DNA of 64,000 nucleotides from Cristatella mucedo (Eukaryota; Bryozoa; Phylactolaemata; Cristatellidae), in NCBI GenBank assembly GCA_009760855.2, contig WPIO01000005.1, positions 1,268,501 to 1,332,500 on the forward strand, read 5' to 3'. This document shows positions 11,538 through 26,500 of the stretch, in pieces. Position 1 is the stretch's first letter, and the number at the start of each line of letters is the position of its first letter. The notes beneath the pieces are model-generated. The model searched no databases, had not been told where the DNA came from, and worked only from the letters and a program-made list of their open reading frames with translations. The position numbers were made by a program, and so were the translations under genes.

Positions 11538-14500
11538 CTGCAACGTGAACCGTGCAGCAGCTCATGAAGGTGGATAATCGCAAGTTAGGCGAGCACAGAC
11601 ACATTTGCAACCTCTTTCAATTGTCGTATGTGCACTAATGACAGTCAGGCAGGCATACCAAAGACAGTCAGAGGAGCAATGTAGTGAGTCATACTATACT
11701 CGCTTGCTCTTGAGCCATCAGCAGCCAACGACTGCTTGGCATGATTACAATGTCTAGCTCTTTGGTATACTTTGGAAAAACTAAATTGCAAAATGTAGGT
11801 ACTGTTAGCCAATACTCAAATCCCAGTCCAGTAAGCAACTACCTAACAGGCTGTGATGCATAGGTTTCCGTTTCACGACTACCTTGAAATGACAAGTGGC
11901 CACAATCGTCTACATTACAATGCTTTGCAGCAAGGTATATCCATGATCTGTTACGGATATGTGCGTGTGTGCATGCTTGTGAATGCCTAAGTGAGTGTGG
12001 TCATGGGGCGGTCGGTTATTATAGTTGCTGTCATTGGAGTAACCACTTAAAAGGAGCAGTCTGACTGATTCTATTAGCGATCTCAAAAAAAGCATCACAG
12101 AACGTATCCGACACTACCACAAATTTCTTAGTATCTTTGTACACGACTAATGGATTTAGTTATAACTGATAACTCTAAATTTGAAAATGCATTTATATGC
12201 AAGCCTTCTCTGTCATTGCACATTGGGTTGCTATGTCGTGCTCGTTTAAATTTTAACGAAACGAAATCTGATAATTTGGTATGACCCTCCAGTGGTAACG
12301 ATCGAATCGAACGAAAAACAAAGCAGCCAAGACCTTTCTTTCATTATTTGCCATTGATGAGATAGATATCTCATTATATTTTTGCTATGGATGCTGATAG
12401 GATCCGGCACATTCATGAACATAAATTTTCCAGAAACTCAATAGTACACAAACAATAGTCTCATAGTGTCTTAAGAATTTTTCACGTGACAGCCCATACA
12501 AACTAAGGACCAATCTGGTGGCACTAACATAACACTTATTTCCTTAACCTCCGGCCTTATACCAGCATCCCTCCACACATTAATATGTCGGCATTAGAGC
12601 AGGAGCACTTAAAAAACCTTCCGCCAAGTTTCCTTAATGCCATTCTTATTAAAAACAGTGGAATGAATAGTCGCAGACCAGCTCAACTATTACATCTAAA
12701 ATTCCAACTTAGAAAGTAAGTTCCAGTCACGTCTTATGGCAAATTAATTCACAGAGTCAACACTGATTCGAGTGTTTAACGACCATCTCAGGAATGCTGA
12801 CCCAGGTAGAGTAAAGAGTAATAATAATAACAATAACAACACATTAGTAGAGCACTATCACATAGCCTAATCTCTTTCTAGGCACTTTACATATGCTGCA
12901 AAGGAAGGATGATCGAGTGGTTAGTGGTAGTAAGACCGACAACAGATGCACAGTCAACATCGAGCAAGCAAGTAAAGTAAAACCGATCACACATGACGAC
13001 GAGTGATGTCGAGACGGGATGCCACGAATGCATGGACCAACTTGGACGTGGTATCCTTATCTAAACAAGCCCAAATTTTTAGCAATGTTATGTGGCTGAA
13101 ATTAGGCAGACTTGACTGTGGAGCTGATGTGGTCGTCCTAACGAGAAGTCGCTTTGGAATATGACACCTAGATTTCGAGCTGATTCGACTTGAGATATGC
13201 TGGCAGAGCCAGTTTTGAGCGTCAGCCTTTCCAATTTCGGAATCACACTGGGTTTGCCCATAAGTAAGTTAGTTTTATCGTCATTTAGTTTTAGAACATT
13301 TGCTGCCATCCATGTGCGGATGTCATCAATACATGCAGCAAGGGAGTTGAGAGAATTTGAAGTGCTCGAAGGCTGGGAGGGATCAAAGCAAAGGTACAAC
13401 TGAGTGTCATCCGCATAAAAGTGAAAGCCTAGAATGTGCTTGACAATCACATCAGCAAGAGGGAGAGTATAAACCGTGAAAAGAACCGGACCTAGCACAC
13501 AGCCCTGAGGTACCCCATATTTCAGAGGTACCTCAGATAATCTTTGTCCATTCACGTCAATACTCTAGAGTCTCCCACTGAGATAGGACCTGAACCACTG
13601 CAGAGGGTCAGCATTCCTGAGATGGTTGTTAAACACTCGAATCAGTGTTGACTCTGTGAATTAATTTGCCATAAGACGTGACTAGAACTTACTTTCTAAG
13701 TTGGAATTTTTGATGTAATAGTGATGCCAGTGATGCTCAGGCGAGTTGATAGCCGCTCTAGAAGAACTTTGATCGATGGTATCAAAAGCTGCCGAAAGAT
13801 CGAGCAAAACAAGCAGAGACACACTACCCATGTCTGCATTCCTAATTAGGTCGTTGTATACCCTAAGCAATGCTGACTCTGTGGAGTGATTAGCTCTAAG
13901 GCCAGACTGGAACTTACTAGCAAGGTGTGAGGTTTCGATATATGAGTTCAGCTGGTCTGCCACGGCCCATTCCAGTGTCTTTGATAGGAATGGTAGAAGG
14001 GAGACTGGCCGGTAGTTGCTTAAGTTCTCTTGGTCTAGTGTAGTTTTCTTGAGAAGTGGCCTGACTACAGCTTTTTTGAAAGGTGCTGGGACATGACCTG
14101 AGGCTAATGACATAATTATGATGTTAGTTATGCATGGCAGCAGCAGGTCAATGCAACACAGGAACAGGACAGTGGGAATAGGGTCCAGAGGACTTGTTGT
14201 CTTCTTTGATTGAGATACGAACTTCAGGACGAGATCACTAGTGACCTGCTTAAATGGAGACATTGAGGTGCAGTCAGGAATTTGGAGTCAGCATTCTAGT
14301 GGGGATGTTGCCATCGCAGGAATGGATTCCCTGATCTTGTCTATCTTCTGCACTAAGAATCGAGAGAAGCGATCGGCTAGATCATCACAAGAATCATCAG
14401 GTAAGGAGCTAATCTGGGAGCAGTTGAGGAGATGGTCATAATCCAGCAACATCCGATTCCTTCTTAATCAGCTTACTTAAACCGTTTGCTATATTGACTG

Positions 14501-17500
14501 TACAACATCGCGAATGCTATCAGCTTCTTCATCAAGAAAACAGAGCCTTCACGTATGCATCCAAAGGCAGTACAGCCACACACGACATACGACAAAAGTC
14601 TTCCATTTTGAGCACAAAAATGACCTTATAAAAAGATATAATATAGTAACGAGCAGCTCACTGCTTGCGGACTCGCTTTGCTGAGTCATAGTAGTTGCAT
14701 CATGGAAGACAAAGCTGGGCCATCTTACCGCTTGACAGAAGTGCGCCATCTTGCCTTGTGACGGAGGAAAGGACAGACGTTCTTGCTTTAATTAGTAGAT
14801 AGAAAAATAATTTATTTGTATAGCGCCCTAAGAGAACTTGATCTATCCAGGCGCTTCCCACACGAGGAAGGGCTCGAGCCCATGACCTCGGTAATCAAAT
14901 GCATTCATATTGACCTCGGTCAATAAAGACGAGTACCTAGATCAGTAGGAGACTATCCAGACGTACTTGCTGAACAACGCAGTTACCTGAAATGTCCTCG
15001 TTGCCGTCCTGCCTCCGCCGAGCAATGATCTCTAGCAGCTGCTGAGCAGCCTGTGCCACTGTCATGAAACGAGGTGGCTCATAGATTTTCTTCCCTCTGC
15101 CAACATATTTATTAGATAGCACGTGTTAAACTACAAGCACAACAACTGAACCAGTCTGCAAAATTGTTGTGCTTTGTAGTGTAGCGTTTAAGAGTATGTG
15201 GAGGTACGTTTCTTCTTCAATAACCACTGAAAAGTTAGGCATGCGACCTAACTAATTACAAGAGTGTTAAATGTATACAATACGTCAAAAGAGTATACCA
15301 GCAGATCTCCCTCCAACTGTCTAAGCTGGTCGAAGAGAATAATAATAATGCACTTGATAAAGCGCCCTCAGAGAACCCAATCTCTCTCTAGGTGCTTTAC
15401 ATTTGCTGCAATCCGCACAGAAACCTGCCAATCACCCAGCGCTGCATTGTCTTACTTGGAGCTAAGTGGGACAAAGTCTGGTCAGGATACAACAATGAGC
15501 TACAATCTTGACGGATCAAGCTTAAATCATGCAAGATCAACAGATTAGAGGCAATACACTTAATTATATTGGTGGCCGTCCATTGGAAGGATTCCAGTTC
15601 ACAAATAAAGCTCATATCTACTACTGTCTTTCAAAACATGCTTTCATGACTAGCATGCCCCACCCACCCCTTCATCACCCTAGCATCAGTTTCAGCCTGT
15701 TCGCGCCCTCAGGTCCTCTGTGGACAATAACTTAGCTGTCCCATTCCTCCACTTAAAGACCGTTGGCGACAGAAGCTTTAGCTCTGCAGGTCCTAGACTG
15801 TAGAACTCGCTTCCACAATTCTTATGCAACGACAACTACTCTCCGACGGCCGACTATGGCTCGTACTTTTCAGCCGTCCTGAGCTGCTACTTTCATGCTA
15901 CTCACTACCTCAACTGCTCTCCTGACTCGGCTATGCTTCCCACTTTCTCTTTGTTGCGTGAGACGAAGTCTGTTGGCTACCGAATGCTAACCAAAAGTAG
16001 CTTAGGCTGTGAGTGCTAAGCTCTCCTGCGTAACACCCACATGGTCTTTATGACTTTGTGGAGTTACAGACGGAGATACATTACATTACATTACATTACT
16101 TAGTTGTGACATCCCGTCTCGACTGCTATAACTCACTGCTTGCTGGTTACCGGCCTGTGCACTCAGGTGCATACAGCTTGAGCGAAACTCTGCAGCAAGG
16201 TTTGTATATCGCTATCGTGAGCATCACAGTTGCCACACCACACCACACCACTTCTTAACGACCTGCACTAGCTCCCAGTCGAGCAATGCATCGACTTCAA
16301 GGTTCAGTCACTCACGTATAAGGCCCCTTCATTCTTTGGCTCCAGCCAACCTATCAGATCTACTCCTCACCAAGCTAAGCATCACACCACCTAATCTATC
16401 TTTTTATTTCTATTTATTTATTTATTTCTATTTCTTATTTTTATATCTATTTTATTTTTATTTTATTATATTATATTTTATTTTTCTTCTATTTTTTATC
16501 CTTTTTTTATCCTAATCTAATCTTTTCATAAAATCTAATCGCCTATACCACGCACGAACCTTTTCTCGCTTCCCGATACCAGCGCTTTCTAGCATTTCTT
16601 GTCTGTTGCAGAATTCTCTTCAGAACACCGAAGTACTTGCGAACATCGTATATGGAAACCGATACAGCTATGACCTGTTTAAAGCTTACATGTTTGTTGT
16701 TTGACCTAGTGCGTAAGACATGCGCCTATAGAGTCTAAGCGCTTAACGCTAGCGGCTGGTACGGCCACGCCGGTGGCTGCGTTAGACATGCCGGCAGCTA
16801 GTAAACTGCTTATCAGTTATGATTGTACCTATTATTGCTTTGTAATCGTCGTTCAAAGCATTCCTAGATAGTGTTTCCTTTGCTAAGATCCGTGAATTAT
16901 GCATTAACGAGCTGAGAGCCCGAACGTTTTGTGGGAGCCACGAGCTGAGTGGCGGCTCGTTTGGTATTCATAGCAATATCTTGAACCACTCAGCCTGTTC
17001 TCCTTCAAGCGTTGCCCTGAGTCACTCAAACTTAGTGGTCAGCAGGCCTGCTATTACTCCGGGACCCAATTGGAAACTTCTCTTTGGAATTCTCGCTCAA
17101 TGTGCAATAAAATCCTTTTAATAAGTGGCTTTAAAATTTTCTGAAAAAGGCCTTGACCTGCTCGCCTTAGCCGAAACTTGGCTAAAATCGGTAAAATACC
17201 TGACCATTAACGATGCAACCCTACATGCATCTCCTTTGTTCACACCTCTAGATCAATCAAAATTGCAGGTAGAGTCACTATTATTATACGCTCGTCTTTC
17301 AATATCAAGCCGTTTGTAGCCCCCTTGAAGCAGTCTTTCGAATCTGTTGCTTTGAGTTTATCAGACAACAAGCTACCAATGGTGGCAGTAGTCTATCGTT
17401 ATCCAGGTACAAAGTCCTCCTTTATCCTCAGACTTTTCTGATCTCATTTCGACTCGGTGTGCAAACGGTCGAGCCTTCATCGTTATGGGCGGTTTCAACA

Positions 17501-20500
17501 TTCGTTTTGACGCCTTCAGCACCGAATTTTGTGTACTGACTAATTGTCACTCGTGGCTTATGTACCTATTAACCTGCTTATGGCCCTATTAACATCAAGG
17601 GTCAGATACTCAATCAAATTTATTCCTAAAACTGCACACTATCATCCTCAATTATTACCACATTTTGCTTATCTGACTACATGAAGATCTCCTTCAGTCT
17701 AAAAATGTGTGCCCTCCTCGTCATCTAAAATCACCCGCGAATCGTAAAACCTCAAGACCATTAGTACCGATACAGTCCGTGGAAGAATATCTGCTTCGCC
17801 TCTGCTGCTCAATCCCTCCTCTGACCTGTCATCATTGATAGATTGCTACAACACGACACTAGCTGATATACTCGAAGAGTTTGCACCTCTGACTAAGCAC
17901 ACTGTGCACCCTTGCCCAGACGGCCTACGGTTTACCGCAAACGTGTACTAGCAAGGTCTACTAAGCACAAGCTCGAAAAAGCATGCACAAGATGAGGACT
18001 GACAGTCCATCGAGAGGCATACGAGGGCTACTGTAATGTTACTAATCAGTCCCAGCAAAGGCCAAGCCTAGCTTCTACACCCCTGGAATCTTGTCCCTCA
18101 ATTCCAGGAAGCACCTTAATGTCTACATTCAAGGAGGCCACTAATGAATTAGTTCCGAAGCTCATATCCCAATCACAGAAGACAACTACTCCTCTGGACC
18201 CTATTCCCACTCACAGTCCTCCTTTTATGATGAATAGATCTGCTGCTGCCATTCATAACTAGCATTATAAACATGTTATTAGCCTCAGGTCATGTCCTAG
18301 CACTCTTTCAAAAAGGCTGTAGTTAGGCCACTACTTAAGAAAGCAATACTAGACCATGAAAACTTGTGCAACTTCTGCCCAGTTTCTGTTCTACCGCTCC
18401 TAGCAAAAACGCTGGAACGAGTCGTGGCAGACCGGCTACTCATATATTGAAACTTCAAACCATGCTAGTCAGTTCCAGTTTGGATTTAGAGCTAACCACT
18501 CCCCAGAGTCGGCATTACTATGGGTGTATAACAAGCTACTTAGGAATGCAGACTTAGGTAGTCTCCCTGCTTGTTTTGCTCGATCTTTCGGCAGATTTTG
18601 ATAATATCGATCAACAAGTCCAAATTGAGCACCTCTCATTCGGCCTGGGCATCACTGGCACTGCATTGCAATGGTCCAGGTCCTATCGCAATGGGCGACT
18701 CCAGTGCCGTCGTTTCAAGAAATCGGGGTCTGATCCAGATCTAGTCAATTTCAAAAACTTCCTTCAAGTTAACACCCGAAAGCTTAAAAATGCCAGGTTT
18801 TTCCACTCAAAAGCTGAATTACTGCCAGTCGGACCCTAAACAGATTTATAAGACAGTAAACCATTTACTGGCCAATGCTGAGAGGCCTGACTCCCCAGAT
18901 ATTGACGGCTCAGCCGAAAAGTTTTCAGCCTTCTTTACGTTAAAAATTAGGCACATTCGTGCCTCCATTAAGCCCCCCCCCGACTAAAGCCATTGTGGGA
19001 TCACAACCTGTGACCTTCCTTAAAAGGTTTTCTGAGGTTTCTGTATGCGATGTGTCTACCTTAATAAGTTCTAGCAAAAAGAGCGCGTCTCCTGAAGACC
19101 CTATATCATCATCTCCATGGTCTTCACTGGCAGACCAACTTAGCCCTGCCATAACCAAGATTTCTAATGCTGCTTTGGTAAAAAGGGTCGTCCCCAAGTC
19201 CTTCAAATCGGCAATCGTTATACATGTACTTAAAAAGCCTTTGGATTAGATACAGAGGTCCTTGCAAACAATCGCCCAGTTTCCCTTCTTCCTTTCTTGA
19301 GTTTCTTGAAAAAATTGTTGCTAAGCAGCAGGTTGAACATATTGAAGAGAATGGTATGTCAGAAACATTTCAATCAGGGTTCAAGAGGCAGCACTACACT
19401 GAAACTGCTCTCCTCCGTGTTAACAATGACATTCTATGTGGAAACGATGACGGGAATGTCACTGCCCTAGCTCTGCTAGATCTGTCAGCTGCCTTCGACA
19501 CTATTAATCAAGATGTTCTACTTGAACGATTGAGAACAACGATTGGTCTGGCAGACGAGGCACTGGTATGGTTTAAATCGTACTTGTCTGATCGTGTTCA
19601 ATCCGTGTCGTGTGGGGGTCAGGTCTCAGACACGAGAAGGGTCACCCGTGGAGTCCCTCAAGGGTCTGTTCTCGGTCCCTTGCTGTTCTCCATTTATACA
19701 CAACCTCTGGAAAAAGTGATTAAAGCACATGGAATAGGATATCACTTCTGTGCTGACAATACTCAGCTGTATTTGTCATTCAAACCATCGGAATCTGCTG
19801 CAGCAACTGAGAAACTGAATGCAAAGAGATTTAGTTCTCTGAGGGTGCTATATCAAATGCATTATTATAAACCTCAAATCCTCTGGAGATCGTGCCTGTT
19901 CTTCATATGTTCCTAAAGCCTGGAACTCACTTCCGACTGGCATCACAACATCTCCTTACTTGATCACATTACAAAGAAGCTACAAAGGTATCTGTTTATC
20001 ACAGCATTTAGTGGATCCATGTGAGTAGTCCTGGTGTGCTTATGAGTGCTGACACTACCTGCTGCCACTAACCATATTGTTCCTGTGCTTGTCACCTCTA
20101 ACCGTGTTATGCATGTTGTCATTGAGCATGCTAACACTTACCATTCGATCATGCTACCTTTGCAGCAAATGTAAAGAGCCCAGAAAGAGGCGGAGATCTC
20201 TGATGCTTTAACAAATGTATTATTACTATCGATGTGCAAGCAATGAGCACAGTGGCATGACAGTCAGGCCTAGCATGCAAGTCATCGTCTTGGTATACTG
20301 CTTGCAGCCTTTTTCGATTATATACCTTTTTTTGGGCACTATTGCTTTGCTTAGTAAATATCATGCTTGATTTCGTTTGTGGACGGGTATGCCCTCTATT
20401 GCTGCAGTGGAAGGTCAAATCCCAAAAGTAAGAAGATAAAGCAGAGCATAAAAATAGCACAGCCAACCTGGGTCCATGTACCATGTTAGACAAGCGCACA

Positions 20501-23500
20501 TTTCATCTAGCTCTTGTTTAGTATTTATTGAAATGCTTAAATGTATCCTCAACTATCCTGCATTAAACCACAAAATACTGGTGAGTCAAGAACAGCTATA
20601 AGGGTCTAAGGTAAGTTATATTGTCATTCGAGTGGGTGCTCTAGGCATAGATATTTCCCTTATGTCCAACTAAAAAGCACACACCCTCGTAACAACAACA
20701 GTGGCTAGTGAATTGAGTAAGGTCTCTTTAACTTATCTAAAATTTCTGCAAGCAACATGCTTTCTCAAATTCCAATTACACATGGTTGAAACAGACATGC
20801 TCTATTGGAGAACTGTGTCTACCACGACAGGTTATTTTGAAGCAACACTGCACACCAGCAAATAGCAAGCATGCCTGAGAAACTTCTTAAAGTTGACAAC
20901 ACAGAAACAGTTAACAGAAATATAGGGTAGAGATTAACATTAGCATATGATCCATTTGGTAGCTTTAATGCTTGTACTTACAGTTCTTGCATATAGCAGC
21001 TGCACACCTAGGAGAATACTTGCCTGACGAGACACACGAACAATATGTATATGGAGAACAACAAGCCTGTCAACTGCATGGCAAGCGAAAGCCTTGATTC
21101 CCACGACAAGTTCAGGTCTAGCAGCCCTTAAGATCTTGGAATTCTCAGTGGCAACACAATTGCTGTGACACAAGCACAGTCTCGAATCAATATATTTCAG
21201 TGCAAACCTGAAGAGACTCCATTGGTCTTACCCATAGCCGCACAACCAAAACATGTCAGCAATGGAAGCGATTCTAAAATGATTCTAAATGCCGGTTAAG
21301 GCAATCGGGCTCGGCATAGTGCATAATAACTTTAGTGGTCTGCGATGACTCATCATCTGGAGATGTGACGCGGTGACCCTTGAGTTCCTATGGCCGTAGG
21401 TGCACCCTTCTGCTGTTTACCACACAGTTATGACCGATGACCCTACTTCCCAAAAGTTGCTTGTAGCAACCACCCGATGCAGTAGTCGAGCAGGACAGTC
21501 GGTTAATTCTCCATTATTCTTGAGGAGAATGCAGAAGCATTGACGCACGAGAGAGGAAGTGATTTACATAGCTAAGAGAAGCCGAGAGAAAAGAGTGAGC
21601 TATACACACTATCCTATATAGAACACACGAATACAAAACAGGACACACTGACTCTTTGTCATAACCGTTCAGCTAGATATGGAGCAGCCACGCCATGGCA
21701 TGGCATGCTCGAAGATCGGCAGATCAACACTGCATATCTCATGCATCAATAGGACAAAAGGCGAAATGTTGTGGATTACAATGTAGCTAGTGATTATACA
21801 AGCTTTTAGTAAGCAATGACAGGTAGCTACTAAGACACATGTCTTTCGATCAGAGACCCGAAGCAATCCCACCATGACTGACCAGGCATGACTTTTCTCT
21901 CATAGATGGTAAAGAGACGAGTCGTAAGGAAAAAAACAGCACTTCTATTGGTGCTGTACAAGTCTGGCATCTGATTTGGATGAATGAACTCTTTATAATG
22001 GGTTTGCCTTGGAGAAACAAGCCTTAGACAGCCTGTAAATAAGATGGCAAACCATCATTTTAGACGTAAATGCAGCCAACTACCTGAATTTATTAAACAG
22101 CTACTACGAGTTAAATCAAGTTTGCCGGCAGTCTGGAGCACTCTCTTTGCATTCGTCTACTGAATGTAAATTCACAGAAAACGAAAGGTGTGTTAACCTA
22201 GTTGTTTAAGAGAAAGTCAAAACAAACAGACTCGGCTGCGACCTTGCTCAGGATTAATGAAAAAAAAATAAGAAAACAGCCACATTTAGATTTCCGTTCC
22301 TTCTATGTGATAAACAAGTTGGATTGGATAAGTACAGTAGTATTTTCGTGACAACACACTTTGCATCTTCTCTGCGGAAGGGGGCTTTCGTTTGAATCAG
22401 CTGCCAGCACTGGGGGCCGAGGACTCTGATTCTCACTGTTATCTATTATCTTCCACCAGGAAGGCCAACTGAAGTTCATTGACGATTTTTCGTGCTTCTT
22501 TACCAAAATGTTCCTGGGCAATCGTCCATGTCGATAGCTGAAGATTTCGAAGCTCACACTGATGTTCCCAATGCGTGTCACGGTCGCTCGTACCTACACA
22601 TCTTGGCCACTTTCGTCTTGAATCAACAAATCTATCAATCCACTAGTGTTAGGTACATCTTCAATCTTGTGATCACTTAGGATGTTTGCTCACTGGAGCA
22701 GGCCAACTATTTCCGATCATTACACTGTCCCATTTACTGGTGCAATAGATCCAAGCAGGTCAGTCAGAACCAAATTTGCTCAGCATCGACTTTAAAAACC
22801 ATAAGCTAGCGAAATCCCTGCAATCTTTAGTCGATGCAGATCCTAGCGTTTAAGCATCCCGACATTCCCCGTTGGCCCTCGGCCCTCAGAAACGATATTA
22901 TCTGTTGACCTCAAAATGTTCTTGACGAGTCCCTTAAGATTCTTTTGAGTTAGGAAGCAAGGACACGTTACTTCACAGAAAAAAACTAGAAATGAAACAG
23001 CACAGAGAAGTCTCGAAGGAAGCTTCCAGAAAGCGGACCTAACCCGATTTAAGGATAATCCTGATACCTGGTTGGGCAGTCAAGACAGCTTGGGAAAATG
23101 CTTCAATTTTGCTTCGATGCTGGGCTTCCATTTTCACAACCAGTTACAGTGATGCAAGTCAGACATTAAGCCCCAGAGCTGTCTTAATTCTTCCGTGCTG
23201 ACCATGTCGGTAAACTGTTTTTTGATTACATTAAAATTTCGATAAGAAAGACTCGATAAAGAACTGCCACTGCATCTATCGAGTCAGAAAGTGTTATACT
23301 ACTCGGGAACTTCTAAAGACTATCTTCAGATGATGTAGATGTGATGAATAAGAATAGCAATAAGACATTATCACTCTATCATTTACAGCATACGAAAAGA
23401 GATAAGGTTCCCTGAAGGTGCTATAAAAATGTATTATTATATATATTATATAATATTATTATTATTCTAGATAATCCACAATAACTAGAGAGAAGCTAAA

Positions 23501-26500
23501 TGGTGTTCTTGCTTGGGTGTCCAAGGCCTCATCCTTTGGGGGGCGGAGAGAGGCACTAATCCGTATTTCCCTTCAAAATCAGTGTCACAACAAATTCACA
23601 AGAAAACAATACCACGGTAATAAACAATTCATTTTATAACAGCTCTGCAGTGTATTAAGAACTCTGGAAACTCTTCTCTAAACTATTTGAGCATCAATAA
23701 GCAAATAATCCTGTCCTAGCCCTTCAGGAAATCAAGCTATCGATTTTGCAGAGAAATATGCATATGCCAAAAATAGCATGCCCAGAGTAATGCAAATACA
23801 GTCTGAGCACCATCACTAATATTCATTCAGATTTCAACAAGCAAAACTTTAAATTTTGCAACCGCACTACTGCTACATAATGTATGTCCCTCCTGATTCA
23901 CATTCGACCCCTACTTGTCTCGTTATGGAGCTACACACCGAGTTTTAGTTCTACTTAGAAGGCTTGCCAGTAAACTAACCAGTAAGCCAAAGGTTTGTTT
24001 CGCTTCTTTTTTTTAGATCTGTCCGTAAAACGACTAGAATATGTGAAGCTCCCATGTCGAGGCTCCAACTAAACAAGAAATTGCTTGGGGGGAGGGGTTG
24101 AAGTATCACAGAAAGCATGCTTATACATTACCTCGGTCGACTACCCACCCAAAGTTTGAAGAGAACTCAGGAATCCAGTCGAAGTACTGTTCCACAGTTC
24201 TTAACAGTGAGATCAGAAGACTAAACCAAGCTACACAGCTGTTCCTAAGCTAACTATAGAAGGTAAGGATTGAGAGGTCAGAGCTGACATATGGCATGCT
24301 ATCACGGCTTGGACTATGATTAAGTGTTATGAGCAATTACTTGTAAATTAAATTAAATGCTAGCTGATTTAGCAGCCTCTTTTTGTATAGCGACAGAAGA
24401 GCCTTTACGGCTATCACCACCACTTGCGGTGGCGATAAAGGATCACACACCAAAGGATTCAAACCCACGACCTCGGGGCCGAGGTCATGAAGTTAGTTTA
24501 GTGGAGAGACCTAGCAGACCGATCTACACAAGGGGCTGCTGGTTATGTTTCTATTTATAAGGCTGGCTACTTGCATACAGAATAGTGGAATGTTTCAGCT
24601 GCTTTCCTGTTTACCTTATGCAAACTGAAACACTGGCTTGTCTTTTAGAGCAAGCCTATACTGTTAGTTCTACAGGGTTTATGTATATACAGGTAAGTAC
24701 GTATCTCCATCTGTGACCCAACACCAAAAACTACAAGCTGATTAAACAGCCTCTTTTGCATAGCGACAGAGGAGCCTTTACGGCTATCACCACCGCTTGC
24801 AGTAGCGATACATAGGATTGGCCACTGCAGGATTCGAACCCACGAGCTCAGGACCAAGATCGTGAAAAGCTACCGCCTTACCTAGTGTGCCATCACGGCT
24901 CACCAAATGGGTGTTATGCCAGAGTGTTTCTATAGTGCATTCAAATATTAATCAGCTTATGGTGTGCATATGTTACCCAACAGACCTTTTCTCATGCAGC
25001 GAAGGGAAAGTAAAAATTGCCAAGACAGCAGTGATGTCAAGAAAGTGAGTAGCATGGAAGAAACAGGATGGCTGGAAAACATGTACCCGAGTTGGCATTA
25101 GGAGAGAAAGAATAAACATTGTGGAAGCAAGTTCCACAGTCAAGGACGTGCAGGGAAAAATCTTCTGTTGCCAATGGTCATTTTAAGCATGGAAGCAATA
25201 GAACTGCTAATTTATTGTCCATAGAAAACTTAAGGGCACGAGGACGTTAAAAGTGGTGCAGCGTTTCAGAAAGGTATTAAGCAGCTCAGCCAAGGTGAGC
25301 CTTATGGATAAGAGTCAGACTTTTGCTCTCCGTCCGTTGATCGGCCAGGAGCAATTGCAGCTCAGTAAGCATAGGAGACAAATATTAGAATCTCTTGGAT
25401 TTTCTGATAAACCTTGTAGCAGCCATATTCAACACCAGCTGCAGAGGCTTAATGGCTTTTTCGGTAACCCAGCCAAAACCGAAACACAGTGGTCCAGTGA
25501 AGACAGAACCAGGGAGCTAGTAAGATTTTCTGCCAGCCACTAGCGTAGGGAGTCCCTTTTCTTGAATAGGGATCGAACATGATGACTAGTTGTGGAATCA
25601 AAGTTACCTGAATGAAACTTTTAAGTGTCAAGCAGTCGTCAAAGAGAACACTGAAACTACGAACATATCATGCCGGTCACACTTCAGCTCCACCAATTAG
25701 AGCAGCCAACTCTTTAAGTTCAGCAGTATGGTTGAGTTTTTTTTAAATTATTAGAGCATATCACGACAATTGGTCAGGATCCACGGCATTGGGCATGCAC
25801 ATCGCCATCTTGCCAGCACGGACCAACTGCTGTTCGTGAGCTGGCTTGATTTAGGAGAAGAACAACTTACGTAAAGACAACTATTGATGGGCCATTTTTT
25901 CCCAAAGTAAGACTCACTCCAAATCATCGTGACTTCGGGCTTTTCTCTCCCACGACAGCCAGAAGTTATAATTACCGTCCTGGTCAAAATCAATCGATTG
26001 GGTGTAATTTGTTTACTAGTACTCAGGAGTGCCAGAAATGCATAACGAGCGATGGTCAAGGGTATCACGTGGCTTGGAAATATATATGTCGTTGAGCAAG
26101 GCTAGCGATGATCTTGAGCAGAACCATGACGGACGGGTTTGGCAGAGGTGGCCCTGAAAAGCACTACCGTGGCCACGCAGCGAGCGAGGTAGGAGGAGGC
26201 TTACTGGCAATGTGACACTCTAGCAGCCAGCTTGAAACTATTAGCTGGCTACATCCCAAGTTAGTTGCATCGCTATTAGCTCCCTCTTAAAGCTAACGAT
26301 TTGATTTGAAACACGGGGTCTTTGCAAACTTGCATCATTAGCTAGTTGCTCGTTGATAATCTTCATGCTTTGATCTTGTATTCATCATAACAAATGCTAA
26401 GTCAAGCCTTCAATCATGACCTAAGCACTAGATTGTATGGCTACTTAAAAAAAGGCACAACCCGATAACACACAACACTTAAAGTTAAATGGTTGATACT

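Noticed and set aside
20940-21173. 77-codon minus frame with exon-like look
   Set aside because: No convincing homology or splice partners, and the plus strand is also partly open.
25930-25994. Possible 63-base minus-strand exon ([20 protein letters not shown]) between ccag and gtgagt
   Set aside because: Attractive splice sites, but not part of DPH5, no partner exons and no recognised family; adding it to DPH5 would insert residues the family lacks.
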